A DNA stretch of 22,197 nucleotides, from positions 1 through 22,197 of the forward strand of contig CAKRKO010000042.1 in assembly GCA_934358495.1 (NCBI GenBank), written 5' to 3'. Source of the stretch: an uncultured Eubacterium sp. GTDB lineage: Bacteria > Bacillota > Clostridia > Lachnospirales > Lachnospiraceae. The notes under the pieces are model-generated. The model saw only the letters and a list, made by a program, of their open reading frames with translations, ran no database searches and was not told where the DNA came from. Below are positions 7,739-15,709 of the stretch, one piece after another (position 1 is the first letter of the stretch; the number at the start of each line of letters is the position of its first letter). The translations under genes were made by a program, and so were the position numbers.

Positions 7739-9307
7739 ATGAGAGGTCTGGATTTGATGAATACCATCAGTCGATATTTTTTTCTGGGACTGACAGGTAT
7801 GGCAGGAATTGCTGTCGTGATTGTGGCAGGATATTTTCTGGTTTATAAAAAATTACTGAAAGGGCAGAAGAAGCTTGGAATAGGCAGATTGGTGTGGCTG
7901 ATCCTGTTTCTATGTTATCTTCTGATGCTCGGAAGTGTGACTTTGTTGAGTCGTGGAAACAGTTACATGAGTGTCAGATATCCATTGTTTTATTCTTATC
8001 GGGAGGCATGGTATTCTTTTTCTGCGCAGGACTGGCGAAACCTGATTTTAAATATCGTCATGTTTGTACCACTTGGTTTTTTAGTGCCAACAGGCATACG
8101 CAAAATGAGAAAATTCTGGAAAACCACAGTATGTGGTTTGATGATTACGATATTGATCGAACTGACACAGCAGCTGTCGCAGCGTGGTGTGTTTGAGTGG
8201 GATGATGTGTTGAATAATACAGTCGGCGCAATGATCGGATATGGATTGTTTATCGTTGTGTATGCAATTTTTATCAAACTGAAGTCTGCAAAATCAGGTG
8301 CCGGAAAACCGATGGAATCAGAGCAAAAGATTTCAACAAAAACAGTGATTGGATGTCAGATGCCACTCATGATTACCTGTATATTTTTTGCAACAGTTTT
8401 TGGCGTTTATCAGCATCAGGAACTTGGAAATCTGTCTGCCAAGTTTTCCACTGCGTTTCGCAAAAACAGTCTGACCGTGACAACGGACCAGAAGTATTCC
8501 GAGCGGGAGCAGGTTGTACAGGTGTATCAACTGACGCAGATGAACCGGGCAGAAAGTGAAGCGTATGCGGAGAAGTTTTTTGCAGACCTGGGAGAAAAGC
8601 TGGATAAGAACCAGACGATTTACTATGAAGATACAGGCGTATTTTATGCGGAGGATGGAAATACGCTCTGGCTGGATTATGCGGGGCTGACCTGGAATTA
8701 TACGGATTTTGCCATCTTGTATCCGGAGGATGAGGTCGTGGCTGAGAACAATGATATATCGGAACAGGAACAGGCTGGAACGGATGCATTTTCAGAAGAA
8801 ACATCAGAGGAACGGACCACGTCATTGGACAGCAATCATATCACAGAAGAGGTACCGCAGCTTGTTACAGATGCGTCAGAGGAGACAATTCGTACTGCAT
8901 TGCAAACGTACGGAATTACTGTTCCGGAAGGTTGTACATTCAGCAGTGATGGAGAGGGGAATTATACGTTTACAGCCAATCAGATCAAAACAGATAGCGG
9001 TATGTATGACGGAAGTATAGATTGTGCTTATTACAGTAATGGAAAAATGGGAACGGTCTGGAATCGAATGATAAAGTGCGCTGGATATAAAGATTTTGAA
9101 ATTATATCGGAGCAGGAAGCTTATGAGAAAATTGCGGATGGAAAATTCCGGCTTTGGACGGATGATAGTGACACATATGATATTCGGGTTGGAAAAGTAT
9201 CACTGGTCTATGAAAAGGATTCCAAAGATTTCTATCAGCCGGAATACAGATTTCGGGTGACAATCAATGGAACGGACAATTCCATTTATATTCCTGCGTT
9301 GAAATAA
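7739..9307 (+). CDS. VanZ-domain membrane protein with large C-terminal domain
   Basis: 522 aa. ATG 7739 with AGGAGGG at 7727-7733. The N-terminal 225 residues are a VanZ-like membrane domain with about six helices (14-36, 50-71, 101-118, 129-148, 158-180, 205-223). Family signatures are NIVMFVPLGFLVP (105-117) and E141 followed by Q144, R149, D155/D156 and N159/N160 (ELTQQLSQRGVFEWDDVLNN). VanZ domains are linked to teicoplanin resistance and other cell-surface traits, and their biochemical role is unsettled. Residues 224-522 are a hydrophilic, acidic domain, probably outside the membrane, with a Ser/Thr/Glu-rich linker (about 335-375) and an EQEAYEKIADGKF segment of the kind seen in secreted Lachnospiraceae proteins. 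I cannot name that part. The gene ends 22 bases inside the opposite-strand membrane-protein gene. Confidence 0.78.
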   Translation: MRGLDLMNTISRYFFLGLTGMAGIAVVIVAGYFLVYKKLLKGQKKLGIGRLVWLILFLCYLLMLGSVTLLSRGNSYMSVRYPLFYSYREAWYSFSAQDWRNLILNIVMFVPLGFLVPTGIRKMRKFWKTTVCGLMITILIELTQQLSQRGVFEWDDVLNNTVGAMIGYGLFIVVYAIFIKLKSAKSGAGKPMESEQKISTKTVIGCQMPLMITCIFFATVFGVYQHQELGNLSAKFSTAFRKNSLTVTTDQKYSEREQVVQVYQLTQMNRAESEAYAEKFFADLGEKLDKNQTIYYEDTGVFYAEDGNTLWLDYAGLTWNYTDFAILYPEDEVVAENNDISEQEQAGTDAFSEETSEERTTSLDSNHITEEVPQLVTDASEETIRTALQTYGITVPEGCTFSSDGEGNYTFTANQIKTDSGMYDGSIDCAYYSNGKMGTVWNRMIKCAGYKDFEIISEQEAYEKIADGKFRLWTDDSDTYDIRVGKVSLVYEKDSKDFYQPEYRFRVTINGTDNSIYIPALK

Positions 9308-9627
9308 GTCTTTATTATGTCCAGATAGTAAATCAGTTGAATGCACAATACAGCGTAGCCAGGTACCAATACAAATAAACGAACGGTGTTAGTGTAAATA
9401 CGAAGTTTATCTTTTTTGACAAAGGGCATCAGTACAGATAATACAATGATGACCGTTGAGAGGATATATGGGACAAATATGAGATTATCAAAGGTGTGAT
9501 ATCCTGGCGTCGGATATTCATCTCTGACATAACCAATCCAATAGCAGAGACAGCAGAACAATAAAAGGTAAATTACGGTTAAAATATTGGCAATTTGTTT
9601 CAGTTTTTTTGAAAATGTCCAGTTCAT
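9286..9627 (-). CDS. Small membrane protein of unknown function
   Basis: 113 aa from the ATG at 9627-9625, chosen because GGGAGGA lies at the right distance upstream on the minus strand. A longer upstream frame has no such site. Three hydrophobic helices are evident: about residues 13-31, 49-66 and 82-102, with a tyrosine- and aromatic-rich loop between the first two (YVRDEYPTPGYHTFDN). I do not recognise a family. Its last seven codons overlap the end of the VanZ gene tail to tail. It diverges from the response regulator at 9933 across a 305-base gap. Confidence 0.7.
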   Translation of the reverse strand: MNWTFSKKLKQIANILTVIYLLLFCCLCYWIGYVRDEYPTPGYHTFDNLIFVPYILSTVIIVLSVLMPFVKKDKLRIYTNTVRLFVLVPGYAVLCIQLIYYLDIIKTYFNAGI

Positions 9628-9932
9628 TCGTACATCCTCCCTATATTTGTGAAGCATTGAAAAGTGAAAGTTCTTGTAACAACATACTTCTGTTAAAAAT
9701 AAAAGATATATTTGACTTTTCCTGTTTCTGCAATCCGATATATTCTGCTGTTCGTATCTTCTTATCTTCATATATGAAATTTTACCCCAGAGATGTCATG
9801 CAAATCAACTTAATAAATCTTACATTTTCTTAAATCCGACAGACAAAAATCATTTTTCTATTGTTTTATGTTACGATGTATATACGAAAAACGTGTGGGG
9901 AAAAAATAAATTTGATGAAGTGGGGGGTAAAA
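9628..9932. other. Divergent intergenic region, no gene seen
   Basis: 305 AT-rich bases between the minus-strand membrane-protein gene and the plus-strand response regulator. A weak minus-strand promoter candidate is TTGCAG (9733-9728) - 17 - TATATC (9710-9705). On the plus strand only poor -10-like TATATA (9879-9884) is present. No RNA gene or strong repeat was found. Confidence 0.5.
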
Positions 9933-10637
9933 ATGCAACATAACATATTGATTGTAGAAGATGATCACGATCTCAGAGAAAATATCTGCAGTATTTTACA
10001 AAATGAAGGGTTTGATGTGACAGAGGCAGCAGATGGAATACAGGCTCTGGAAAAGCTGGATACATCCATATCCCTGGTAATTCTTGATATTATGATGCCT
10101 GGAATTTCCGGTATTGAGACATGCCAGCAGATACGCAGGTTCTCCTATGTACCGATTCTATTTCTGACGGCAAAATCCTCAGAAAGTGATAAAGTACATG
10201 GGTTTTATGCAGGGGGAGACGATTATTTAACCAAACCGTTTTCCTATGTGGAACTGATTGCACGGGTAAGGGCTTTGCTACGGCGAAATGAATATTACAA
10301 AGAGAATAAAACATATGAGGAAGCGAACGGAACCGGGGAAGAGCTACAGAGAAATAATATTACTTTAAAAGTAAATCTACATCAGGTAATTGTGCGGGGA
10401 GAAGTAGTTGAATTAACAGATACGGAATTTGAACTGTTATATTTATTTTTAAAACATCCAACAAAAATATTTTCCATTCAAAATTTATATGAAAGTGTGT
10501 GGAAAGAACCTTTCCTTACATCCTGTGCCAATACTGTCATGGTACATATCCGCAGATTGCGTATGAAGATAGAAGAAGATCCGAAGAAACCTGTGTTGAT
10601 ACAAACTGTGTGGGGAAAGGGATATCGTTTTGGATAA
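9933..10637 (+). CDS. OmpR/PhoB-family response regulator
   Basis: 234 aa from ATG 9933 (TGGGGGG at 9921-9927). Start codons farther upstream add an unrelated N-terminus. Receiver domain 1-118 with acidic pair E9/D10, phospho-acceptor D52, T79 and K101 (LTKPF), all intact. Winged-helix DNA-binding domain about 135-234 (LTDTEFELLYLFLKHP, VHIRRLRMKIE, TVWGKGYRFG). It should be phosphorylated by the kinase encoded next, whose TTG start overlaps the end of this gene by eight bases, a sign of translational coupling. Target genes are not evident. The adjacent VanZ-domain gene makes a cell-envelope role possible, but that is only context. Confidence 0.93.
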   Translation: MQHNILIVEDDHDLRENICSILQNEGFDVTEAADGIQALEKLDTSISLVILDIMMPGISGIETCQQIRRFSYVPILFLTAKSSESDKVHGFYAGGDDYLTKPFSYVELIARVRALLRRNEYYKENKTYEEANGTGEELQRNNITLKVNLHQVIVRGEVVELTDTEFELLYLFLKHPTKIFSIQNLYESVWKEPFLTSCANTVMVHIRRLRMKIEEDPKKPVLIQTVWGKGYRFG

Positions 10638-11973
10638 GGGCAATGATATAAAAAGAGAAAAAACTAACCGGGGCTATCGATATCAAATGGCGCGATTACT
10701 GATGCAGGCACTTCTGACAGGGGCCTGTGTGTTTCTGATCGTGTCATTGTTCGGGACAAAGATGTTAGAGCATTATGTGAATAACTCTGATTATCTGTTT
10801 CGCATGGAAACACATCGTATCTATACATTTCAGACATGGGTAAAAGATAATGACATTTCTGTCATGAACACAGATCAGATTAACGATTGGATGAAAAAGC
10901 AACATTTGTCGAATATGCTGATTCAAAAAGAGGAAGAAATCGTATTCTGCGAGATCGCAGATTATAAAGTGTCCTTTGGGAATGTTGAGAGAATCCCGTT
11001 TCTGTTTGAACATTTGCAGAAAAATGCGCATCGGGTAATTTTTTCTGATGGCATGGCGGATGTATTTATTTACGAGGGATTTGAGCAAAAATTTTATCTG
11101 ATCGTGCTGGTATGCGGAGGAATCCTTGGAATGATTGCCTCTGTGCTGATTATTTTTCGGAATTTAAAAAGGAATCTGGAGAGTATTCATCAGCTTAATC
11201 TGAGTATTTCAGACATTGGAAAAGGTAATTTGACACTGCCGGTTCAGACTGATGGAACGGACGAAATTGCTTATCTGGCATCGGGAATAGAATCTATGAG
11301 GGAATCTTTATTAGAAATCAGACAGCATGAGCAGGAAATGAAAGCGGCACAGCAAAAACTGGTTTTAGGTATGGCGCACGATTTACGAACACCGTTAGCT
11401 GTTTTATTAACAGATCTGGAATTGCTGAAAAGACAGGATACAGAGGAGCAACGCTTGAAGTATGCAGAAAGAGCATTGAAAAAAACATTGGAAATCCGGG
11501 CACTTTCGGATCAGCTGTTTGAATACTTTCTTGCGGCTTCAGAGGAACAGATAGAGTTGGAACCATGGGAAGATGCAGAATATGCCCTGGGAGATTATTT
11601 ATCTGAGCTGTGTTTGTTTTTATCAGAGGAAAATTTTCAGGTTCATGCGGAAAATCTTTTTGCAAAAGAAGTGAAAGTGCGTATTCATACCGATTATATG
11701 AGTCGGATTATTCATAATTTGTTTTCAAACATAAAAAAATATACGGACAAAAGAGATCGTATTTTGATTGCAACCAGCTATACAGATACGGAGCTGATGA
11801 TTTCATGCAAAAACAGAATTGACCGAAATGCTTATCATTCCGGAACTGGTATCAGGACAAAAAATATTGCACTGATGATGCAGAAAATGGGCGGAAAAAC
11901 AGAGCAGATTGCAGATGCATATTTTTATGAGACGCGGTTATATTTTCCAATTCAAAATTTAAAGGAAAAATAG
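10630..11973 (+). CDS. Membrane sensor histidine kinase
   Basis: 447 aa from TTG 10630, with AAGGG just upstream inside the regulator gene. Membrane helices about 22-42 and 155-177 enclose a 110-residue extracytoplasmic sensor. HAMP about 178-232. HisKA with H250 in the H-box (MAHDLRTPLA, 248-257). The ATPase domain has an N-box (NLFSNIKKY, 363-371) and a glycine box SGTGIRTKNI (404-413), but the usual DxGxG G1 box is not recognisable: the segment after ISCKNRID goes straight to the GTG box. This compressed ATP domain is seen in some Firmicute kinases. It phosphorylates the overlapping regulator. The signal is unknown. Confidence 0.9.
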   Translation: MDKGNDIKREKTNRGYRYQMARLLMQALLTGACVFLIVSLFGTKMLEHYVNNSDYLFRMETHRIYTFQTWVKDNDISVMNTDQINDWMKKQHLSNMLIQKEEEIVFCEIADYKVSFGNVERIPFLFEHLQKNAHRVIFSDGMADVFIYEGFEQKFYLIVLVCGGILGMIASVLIIFRNLKRNLESIHQLNLSISDIGKGNLTLPVQTDGTDEIAYLASGIESMRESLLEIRQHEQEMKAAQQKLVLGMAHDLRTPLAVLLTDLELLKRQDTEEQRLKYAERALKKTLEIRALSDQLFEYFLAASEEQIELEPWEDAEYALGDYLSELCLFLSEENFQVHAENLFAKEVKVRIHTDYMSRIIHNLFSNIKKYTDKRDRILIATSYTDTELMISCKNRIDRNAYHSGTGIRTKNIALMMQKMGGKTEQIADAYFYETRLYFPIQNLKEK

Positions 11974-12148
11974 TGCTTGCTCTGTAACGAAAGCTTATAA
12001 AAAGCTATTAATGAACAGAAAGACGTTCATAATAAAAGAGATAAAGTCAATTGTTCTGGATCAGCAGATATTGTTGGAAGTTTGGCAAATAAAGAAATCG
12101 TATTGGATTTATGAGCGTACATTTTTGCAGGAAGGAGGGGAAACGCAG

Positions 12149-12658
12149 ATGCAGGATATGGATGCGGTGTACCGTCAGCATGCACAGACAGTGTTGAAAT
12201 ATCTGATGTCATTGACCCGTGATGCGGATCTGGCAGAAGAACTGACCCAGGAAACGTTTTATCAGGCGGTACGGAGCATCGACCGTTTTGATGAAAGTTG
12301 CAAGATTACGACCTGGTTGTGTGCCATTGCCAAAAATCAGTATTTAGCCTATGTAAAAAAACATGCGCGCATGCAATATGAACCGGACGTAGATAGACTG
12401 TATGCTGGCACGATAATTTTGCAAACAGCGGAGTCTACAGAAGCGGAAGTCATTCGGCAGACCGGGCAGATGGAATTGCTGAAGAAGCTGCATGCGTTTC
12501 CGGAACCGGGCAGAGAGGTGCTGTACCTGAGACTGTTCGGAAACTTGTCTTTTCGGGAAATTGGTGAAGTGATGGGAAAATCGGAGAACTGGGCGCGGGT
12601 GACTTTTTTCCGGGCACGCACGAATCTGAGGAAGGAGTTGGAAAAAGATGAAAAATGA
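12149..12658 (+). CDS. ECF-type RNA polymerase sigma factor
   Basis: 169 aa from ATG 12149, preceded by GAAGGAGGGG (12131-12140). An upstream in-frame ATG at 12011 lacks a ribosome site and adds 46 residues with no sigma likeness. Sigma region 2 about residues 7-70 (DADLAEELTQETFYQAVRSI, ITTWLCAIAKNQYLAYVKKH). Region 4 about 108-162, with the helix-turn-helix LSFREIGEVMGKSENWARVT and RARTNLRKEL. There is no region 3, typical of the ECF class. The end overlaps the next gene by 11 bases, which encodes its likely anti-sigma factor. The pair should switch on a surface-stress or signal regulon. Confidence 0.92.
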   Translation: MQDMDAVYRQHAQTVLKYLMSLTRDADLAEELTQETFYQAVRSIDRFDESCKITTWLCAIAKNQYLAYVKKHARMQYEPDVDRLYAGTIILQTAESTEAEVIRQTGQMELLKKLHAFPEPGREVLYLRLFGNLSFREIGEVMGKSENWARVTFFRARTNLRKELEKDEK

Positions 12659-13676
12659 TCTGACATGCGAAGTAGTGCAGGATCTGCTTCCATCTTATGT
12701 GGATGGGTTGACAAGTGATGTGAGTAATCAGGCAGTGGAACAGCATTTAAAAATATGTGAAAGTTGTCAAAAATTATATAGTGAAATGAGAGAACCAATG
12801 ACCGGTGAGGCAATGTCTGAGATCAATGATGAACAGAAGGCAGATGCCAAAAGATTATCAGAAATAGATTATCTGAAAAAAATCCGAAAGACAAATCGGA
12901 TGCGGATTCTGACAGCAGTGCTGCTGGCTGTAATTGTGGTTGGTGTTGGAATCTGGTGCAAGGCATATGTCATTGGCCAGAAGGTAGAGCAGACAGAGTT
13001 TGTTTATGCGGATGTGGTAGTTGATGGACAGAAGGTATCTTTGCAGGGCATGTTGCTTGATACATCAAAAGGTGTGGCAGATGTGGCCTTTCAGGAGCAG
13101 GATGGTATTGTGACAGTGTCTTTGTGGGAAACGAAAAAGTCATCCTTTCATACCAATGAGTTCCAGGCGGATTATGACAGTACTGGTGAGGTAAAACAGG
13201 TTGTTCTGGAAAACAGGATTTTGTGGGATGATGGAATATCGATTGATGGAACGATTTCGAATCTATATCAGAGCAAAAATCCGTATGTGGGAGATATTTC
13301 AGCGGATGGAAGAGCTGTGCAGGCTGCCAGAGCGGTACTTGGAATCAATGATGGTTCGTTACTTTGCGATGGTACACAGCTGCAGACTGCGGAAGAACCT
13401 TATGGCTGGACGTTTTTAAATGTGCAGATTTCTTCTTCTGACAATGTGGAGCGGCTGCAGCAGGAGATGAAACAGTTAGGTTGTCTGTTAATAGCGGTGA
13501 CAGACAATCTGGGATATGTCAGTTTTGATTATAACGTGGATGGAGCAGAAAATGCGGATCAAAATACGACATTGACTGTGACAGAAGCGGATGCAGATGC
13601 TCTGGCGGGACAGGCGGTAAAAGCAATGGCACAGACACCGGCAGGACTGCAGAAATTAGCAGAACTGATAAAATAA
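12648..13676 (+). CDS. Zinc-finger membrane anti-sigma factor
   Basis: 342 aa. The first 45 residues form a putative anti-sigma zinc finger: C7, then H33-x3-C37-x2-C40 (EQHLKICESC). Residues 86-108 are a single membrane helix, and 110-342 lie outside the membrane, with a C-terminal segment (VTDNLGYVSFDYN, then ALAGQAVKAM) that I do not assign. By analogy with zf-HC2 anti-sigmas it should hold the sigma factor encoded upstream at the membrane until an external cue causes release. Its gene overlaps the sigma gene by 11 bases, so they are coupled. Confidence 0.88.
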   Translation: MKNDLTCEVVQDLLPSYVDGLTSDVSNQAVEQHLKICESCQKLYSEMREPMTGEAMSEINDEQKADAKRLSEIDYLKKIRKTNRMRILTAVLLAVIVVGVGIWCKAYVIGQKVEQTEFVYADVVVDGQKVSLQGMLLDTSKGVADVAFQEQDGIVTVSLWETKKSSFHTNEFQADYDSTGEVKQVVLENRILWDDGISIDGTISNLYQSKNPYVGDISADGRAVQAARAVLGINDGSLLCDGTQLQTAEEPYGWTFLNVQISSSDNVERLQQEMKQLGCLLIAVTDNLGYVSFDYNVDGAENADQNTTLTVTEADADALAGQAVKAMAQTPAGLQKLAELIK

Positions 13677-13704
13677 TTTGTATAAGGTGATTTATATTGA
13701 AATT

Positions 13705-13748
13705 AACAAGAGCGAAATGATCTTTGACGATCACTTTGCTCTTGTTTT
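13705..13748 (+). terminator. Terminator between convergent operons
   Basis: 18-bp stem (13705-13722 with 13729-13746) with one A-C mismatch and one G-T pair, loop tttgac, and a T-rich 3' end. It terminates the sigma/anti-sigma operon. On the minus strand the flank is only modestly T-rich, so it may end the phy transcript less well. Confidence 0.85.
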
Positions 13749-13783
13749 ATAGATGTGTATTAGTGTGAATTAAAAAGTTACTC

Positions 13784-14590
13784 TTACAGTGTATCTTTCT
13801 CCTCAGCATATAAGGTTGGCAGAATTGCTGCCAGGTTTGTAAACTCTTTGATGTTGTGTGCAAATAATCCCTGTGGTACGAATGGTGGGATAGATACGCC
13901 TTCCGGAATCGCTTTTACGATGTTTCCTTCTTCATCGATGCGGTATCCAATCCAGAAACGGGACTCAAACAATACGCCGTCTTTGTATGGATGCCATTTG
14001 TGAGTCATTGCTGCCGCACAGCTGCTTTCGCCGATTGCACATACGAGAGATTCACATTTTTCGGTACCGATAATGCTTTCATCATAACCAAAATCAGCTG
14101 GTCTCTTGAAGCAGAGTTTTAAGAATTCCGGTCCCGGTCCGACGTCTTCCATGATGTAGTGATCAACGCCCCATGTTTTCTGGTTCATTGGTACGTTCGG
14201 GTCTACGACATAAGATGCCGGATATGCTCTTGCAAAATAGTGATCTTCCGGATCCCAGATTTTGTAACGAAGATCAGATCCAACAGAATGCCATGGGAAC
14301 CACCAGTCAAGCATTTCGCCTGTAACGCCCGGCATGTAAGTTGTATTACATACAAGAGCAGTTCCGTCTGCAGCTACGCCGAAACCGATATTTGCATATT
14401 CATCATCTTCACCTTTCAGGAATTTATTTCTCTCATCAAACGGAATGCATTTTTCCGGTGCAATCGGTCCGCCCTGTAAAATAGCGATTTTCTCAGCTGG
14501 TACCGGAGCTAAATCCTGCTCAAAATATTTGTAGTAAGAAAGCTTTTTCTCTTCTTCGGAAACTCCTACTTTAACACCTGGTGTGCTCAT
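13784..14590 (-). CDS. phy: Phloretin hydrolase (PhlG-type zinc C-C hydrolase)
   Basis: 268 aa from the ATG at 14590-14588, placed by GGAGGAGGA seven bases upstream. Two ATGs at 14611 and 14608 would give 275 or 274 aa but have no ribosome site of their own (from memory, published E. ramulus Phy is about 274 aa). The protein matches the diacetylphloroglucinol-hydrolase (PhlG) family, which cleaves a C-C bond next to a phloroglucinol ring. Phloretin + water gives phloroglucinol + 3-(4-hydroxyphenyl)propionate. Likely zinc ligands are H117, E148 and the H245-x3-E249 pair (HNIKE) near the C-terminus. The WWFPWH (96-101) and DPEDHYFARAYP (113-124) segments are family-like. No signal peptide, so it is cytoplasmic. 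It is divergent from the LysR gene, a classic regulator/target layout. A related acylphloroglucinol substrate cannot be excluded. Confidence 0.88.
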   Translation of the reverse strand: MSTPGVKVGVSEEEKKLSYYKYFEQDLAPVPAEKIAILQGGPIAPEKCIPFDERNKFLKGEDDEYANIGFGVAADGTALVCNTTYMPGVTGEMLDWWFPWHSVGSDLRYKIWDPEDHYFARAYPASYVVDPNVPMNQKTWGVDHYIMEDVGPGPEFLKLCFKRPADFGYDESIIGTEKCESLVCAIGESSCAAAMTHKWHPYKDGVLFESRFWIGYRIDEEGNIVKAIPEGVSIPPFVPQGLFAHNIKEFTNLAAILPTLYAEEKDTL

Positions 14591-14647
14591 ATTAAAATCC
14601 TCCTCCATCATAGGTAAGGTTCAACCTGAATGGGAACCTTCGTGTAT

Positions 14648-14675
14648 TTGATAGTTTTATTTTAACCTATCGCAA
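14648..14675 (-). promoter_or_regulatory. Candidate phy promoter
   Basis: Minus strand: TTGCGA (14675-14670), 16-base spacer, TATCAA (14653-14648). It would start transcription near 14641, leaving a leader of about 50 bases. The inverted repeat at 14707-14724 would then lie about 65-85 bases upstream of the start, the usual recognition position for a LysR activator. Confidence 0.4.
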
Positions 14676-14702
14676 AAAGAAAAGACAGTATTTTCTTGGA
14701 TA

Positions 14703-14754
14703 TAAGTATAACTTTTAAGTTATAGAATATTGTGATATAGTTAAGTATAACTTT
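14703..14754. promoter_or_regulatory. Duplicated LysR-type operator in the phy-lysR intergenic region
   Basis: The 13-base element taagtataacttt occurs twice in direct orientation (14703-14715 and 14742-14754), 39 bases apart. The first copy is part of an 8-2-8 inverted repeat (tataactt 14707-14714, aagttata 14717-14724) that fits the LysR-box form ATAAC-N6-GTTAT. A possible lysR extended -10 (TGaTATAGT, 14733-14741) lies between the copies, so binding could repress lysR while activating phy. The sequence elements are seen; the binding and its effect are inferred. Confidence 0.6.
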
Positions 14755-14824
14755 ACGGGGACTTCCTTAATTTGATTCAAATATGGTATATATAGTGTAT
14801 GACAGGGAACAAAAGGAGAAGCAT

Positions 14825-15709
14825 ATGACCACAAAATCATTAGAATATTTTCTTGTAGTTGTAAAACATTTAAATATATCCAAAGCTGCCAGAGAGCTTT
14901 TTATCAGTCAGCCGGCTTTGAGCAAACAGATCAGTCAGCTGGAAGCAGAACTGGGAGTCAGCCTGTTTGATCGGACGAAACATTCTCTGAAACTGACGAA
15001 TGCGGGGGAAGTATTGTTATCTGAAACGAATGAATTGTTTAAAAAGCAGGATGAGCTGGTGCAGCGAGTGCGGGCGGCAGGAAATGTGTCGGACAATGTA
15101 CTGCGGTTGTGTCATATGCCTGGGGCACTGAATTATCATGTATCGGATGTGCTGGCGCAGTTTCAGAGCGAGTATCCGGAAATTGATCTGAACCTGATCG
15201 GAAGCCTGCCGAGCCAGATATTTTCGAATCTGCTGAATGAGAAAATTGACGCCGGTGTGATTCTGGCCACGACAACGACATGTCCGGAGCCTTTGAAAAT
15301 GCAGACATTGCATGAAGCTCAGCTGTCCTTGGCAGTTCCAAAGGGCCATAAATATGAGGATTACCGTGAGATTTCATTTCATGATATATCGGATGAGACG
15401 CTTTTGTATCTCAGTGAGCAGGAAGCACCGGTGCAGCATGCCTTACTACCGTTTTTCCTGCATGGAAATCACAGGGATTATAATAACAGGATTGAGTATC
15501 TGCCAAATATGGAGACGGTAGTTTCTCTGGTGCGGGCGAACCGGGGAGTGGCTTTTATCGCGCGGGATTATTGTGCAGCATCGCTGGAAAATATCACACT
15601 GATTCCAATCACGGATGCAATGCCAATTTCGTTAAATCTGGTATATAACCCAAAACATATATCTGAGCAGTTGAAAAAATTGCAGAAAATGATGGGGGAA
15701 TTGTCATGA
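14825..15709 (+). CDS. LysR-family transcriptional regulator (likely regulates phy)
   Basis: 294 aa from ATG 14825 (AAAAGGAG at 14811-14818). An upstream ATG at 14783 lacks a site. N-terminal winged helix-turn-helix at about 1-60 (ISKAARELFISQPALSKQIS, LFDRTKHSLKLTNAGEVLL). Effector-binding domain about 90-294 (EYPEIDLNLIGSLPSQ, LNEKIDAGVIL, VALVRANRGVAF-like segment near 240). Full length for the family. Divergent from phy, with duplicated dyad elements between them, so phy and its own gene are the likely targets and a flavonoid-derived phenolic the likely ligand. The last base pairs overlap the next regulator as ATGA, so the two are translated together. Confidence 0.92.
   Translation: MTTKSLEYFLVVVKHLNISKAARELFISQPALSKQISQLEAELGVSLFDRTKHSLKLTNAGEVLLSETNELFKKQDELVQRVRAAGNVSDNVLRLCHMPGALNYHVSDVLAQFQSEYPEIDLNLIGSLPSQIFSNLLNEKIDAGVILATTTTCPEPLKMQTLHEAQLSLAVPKGHKYEDYREISFHDISDETLLYLSEQEAPVQHALLPFFLHGNHRDYNNRIEYLPNMETVVSLVRANRGVAFIARDYCAASLENITLIPITDAMPISLNLVYNPKHISEQLKKLQKMMGELS

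Noticed and set aside
8373..8825. 150-residue minus-strand frame inside the VanZ-domain gene
   Set aside because: Pro/His/Ser-rich composition typical of a shadow frame. No start signals.
11974..12148. Self-recognised ECF promoter (AAC ... CGTA/CGTC) before the sigma gene
   Set aside because: CGTA at 12116 and several AAC triplets occur, but none pair at 16-17 base spacing with a good -35, so I cannot support one.
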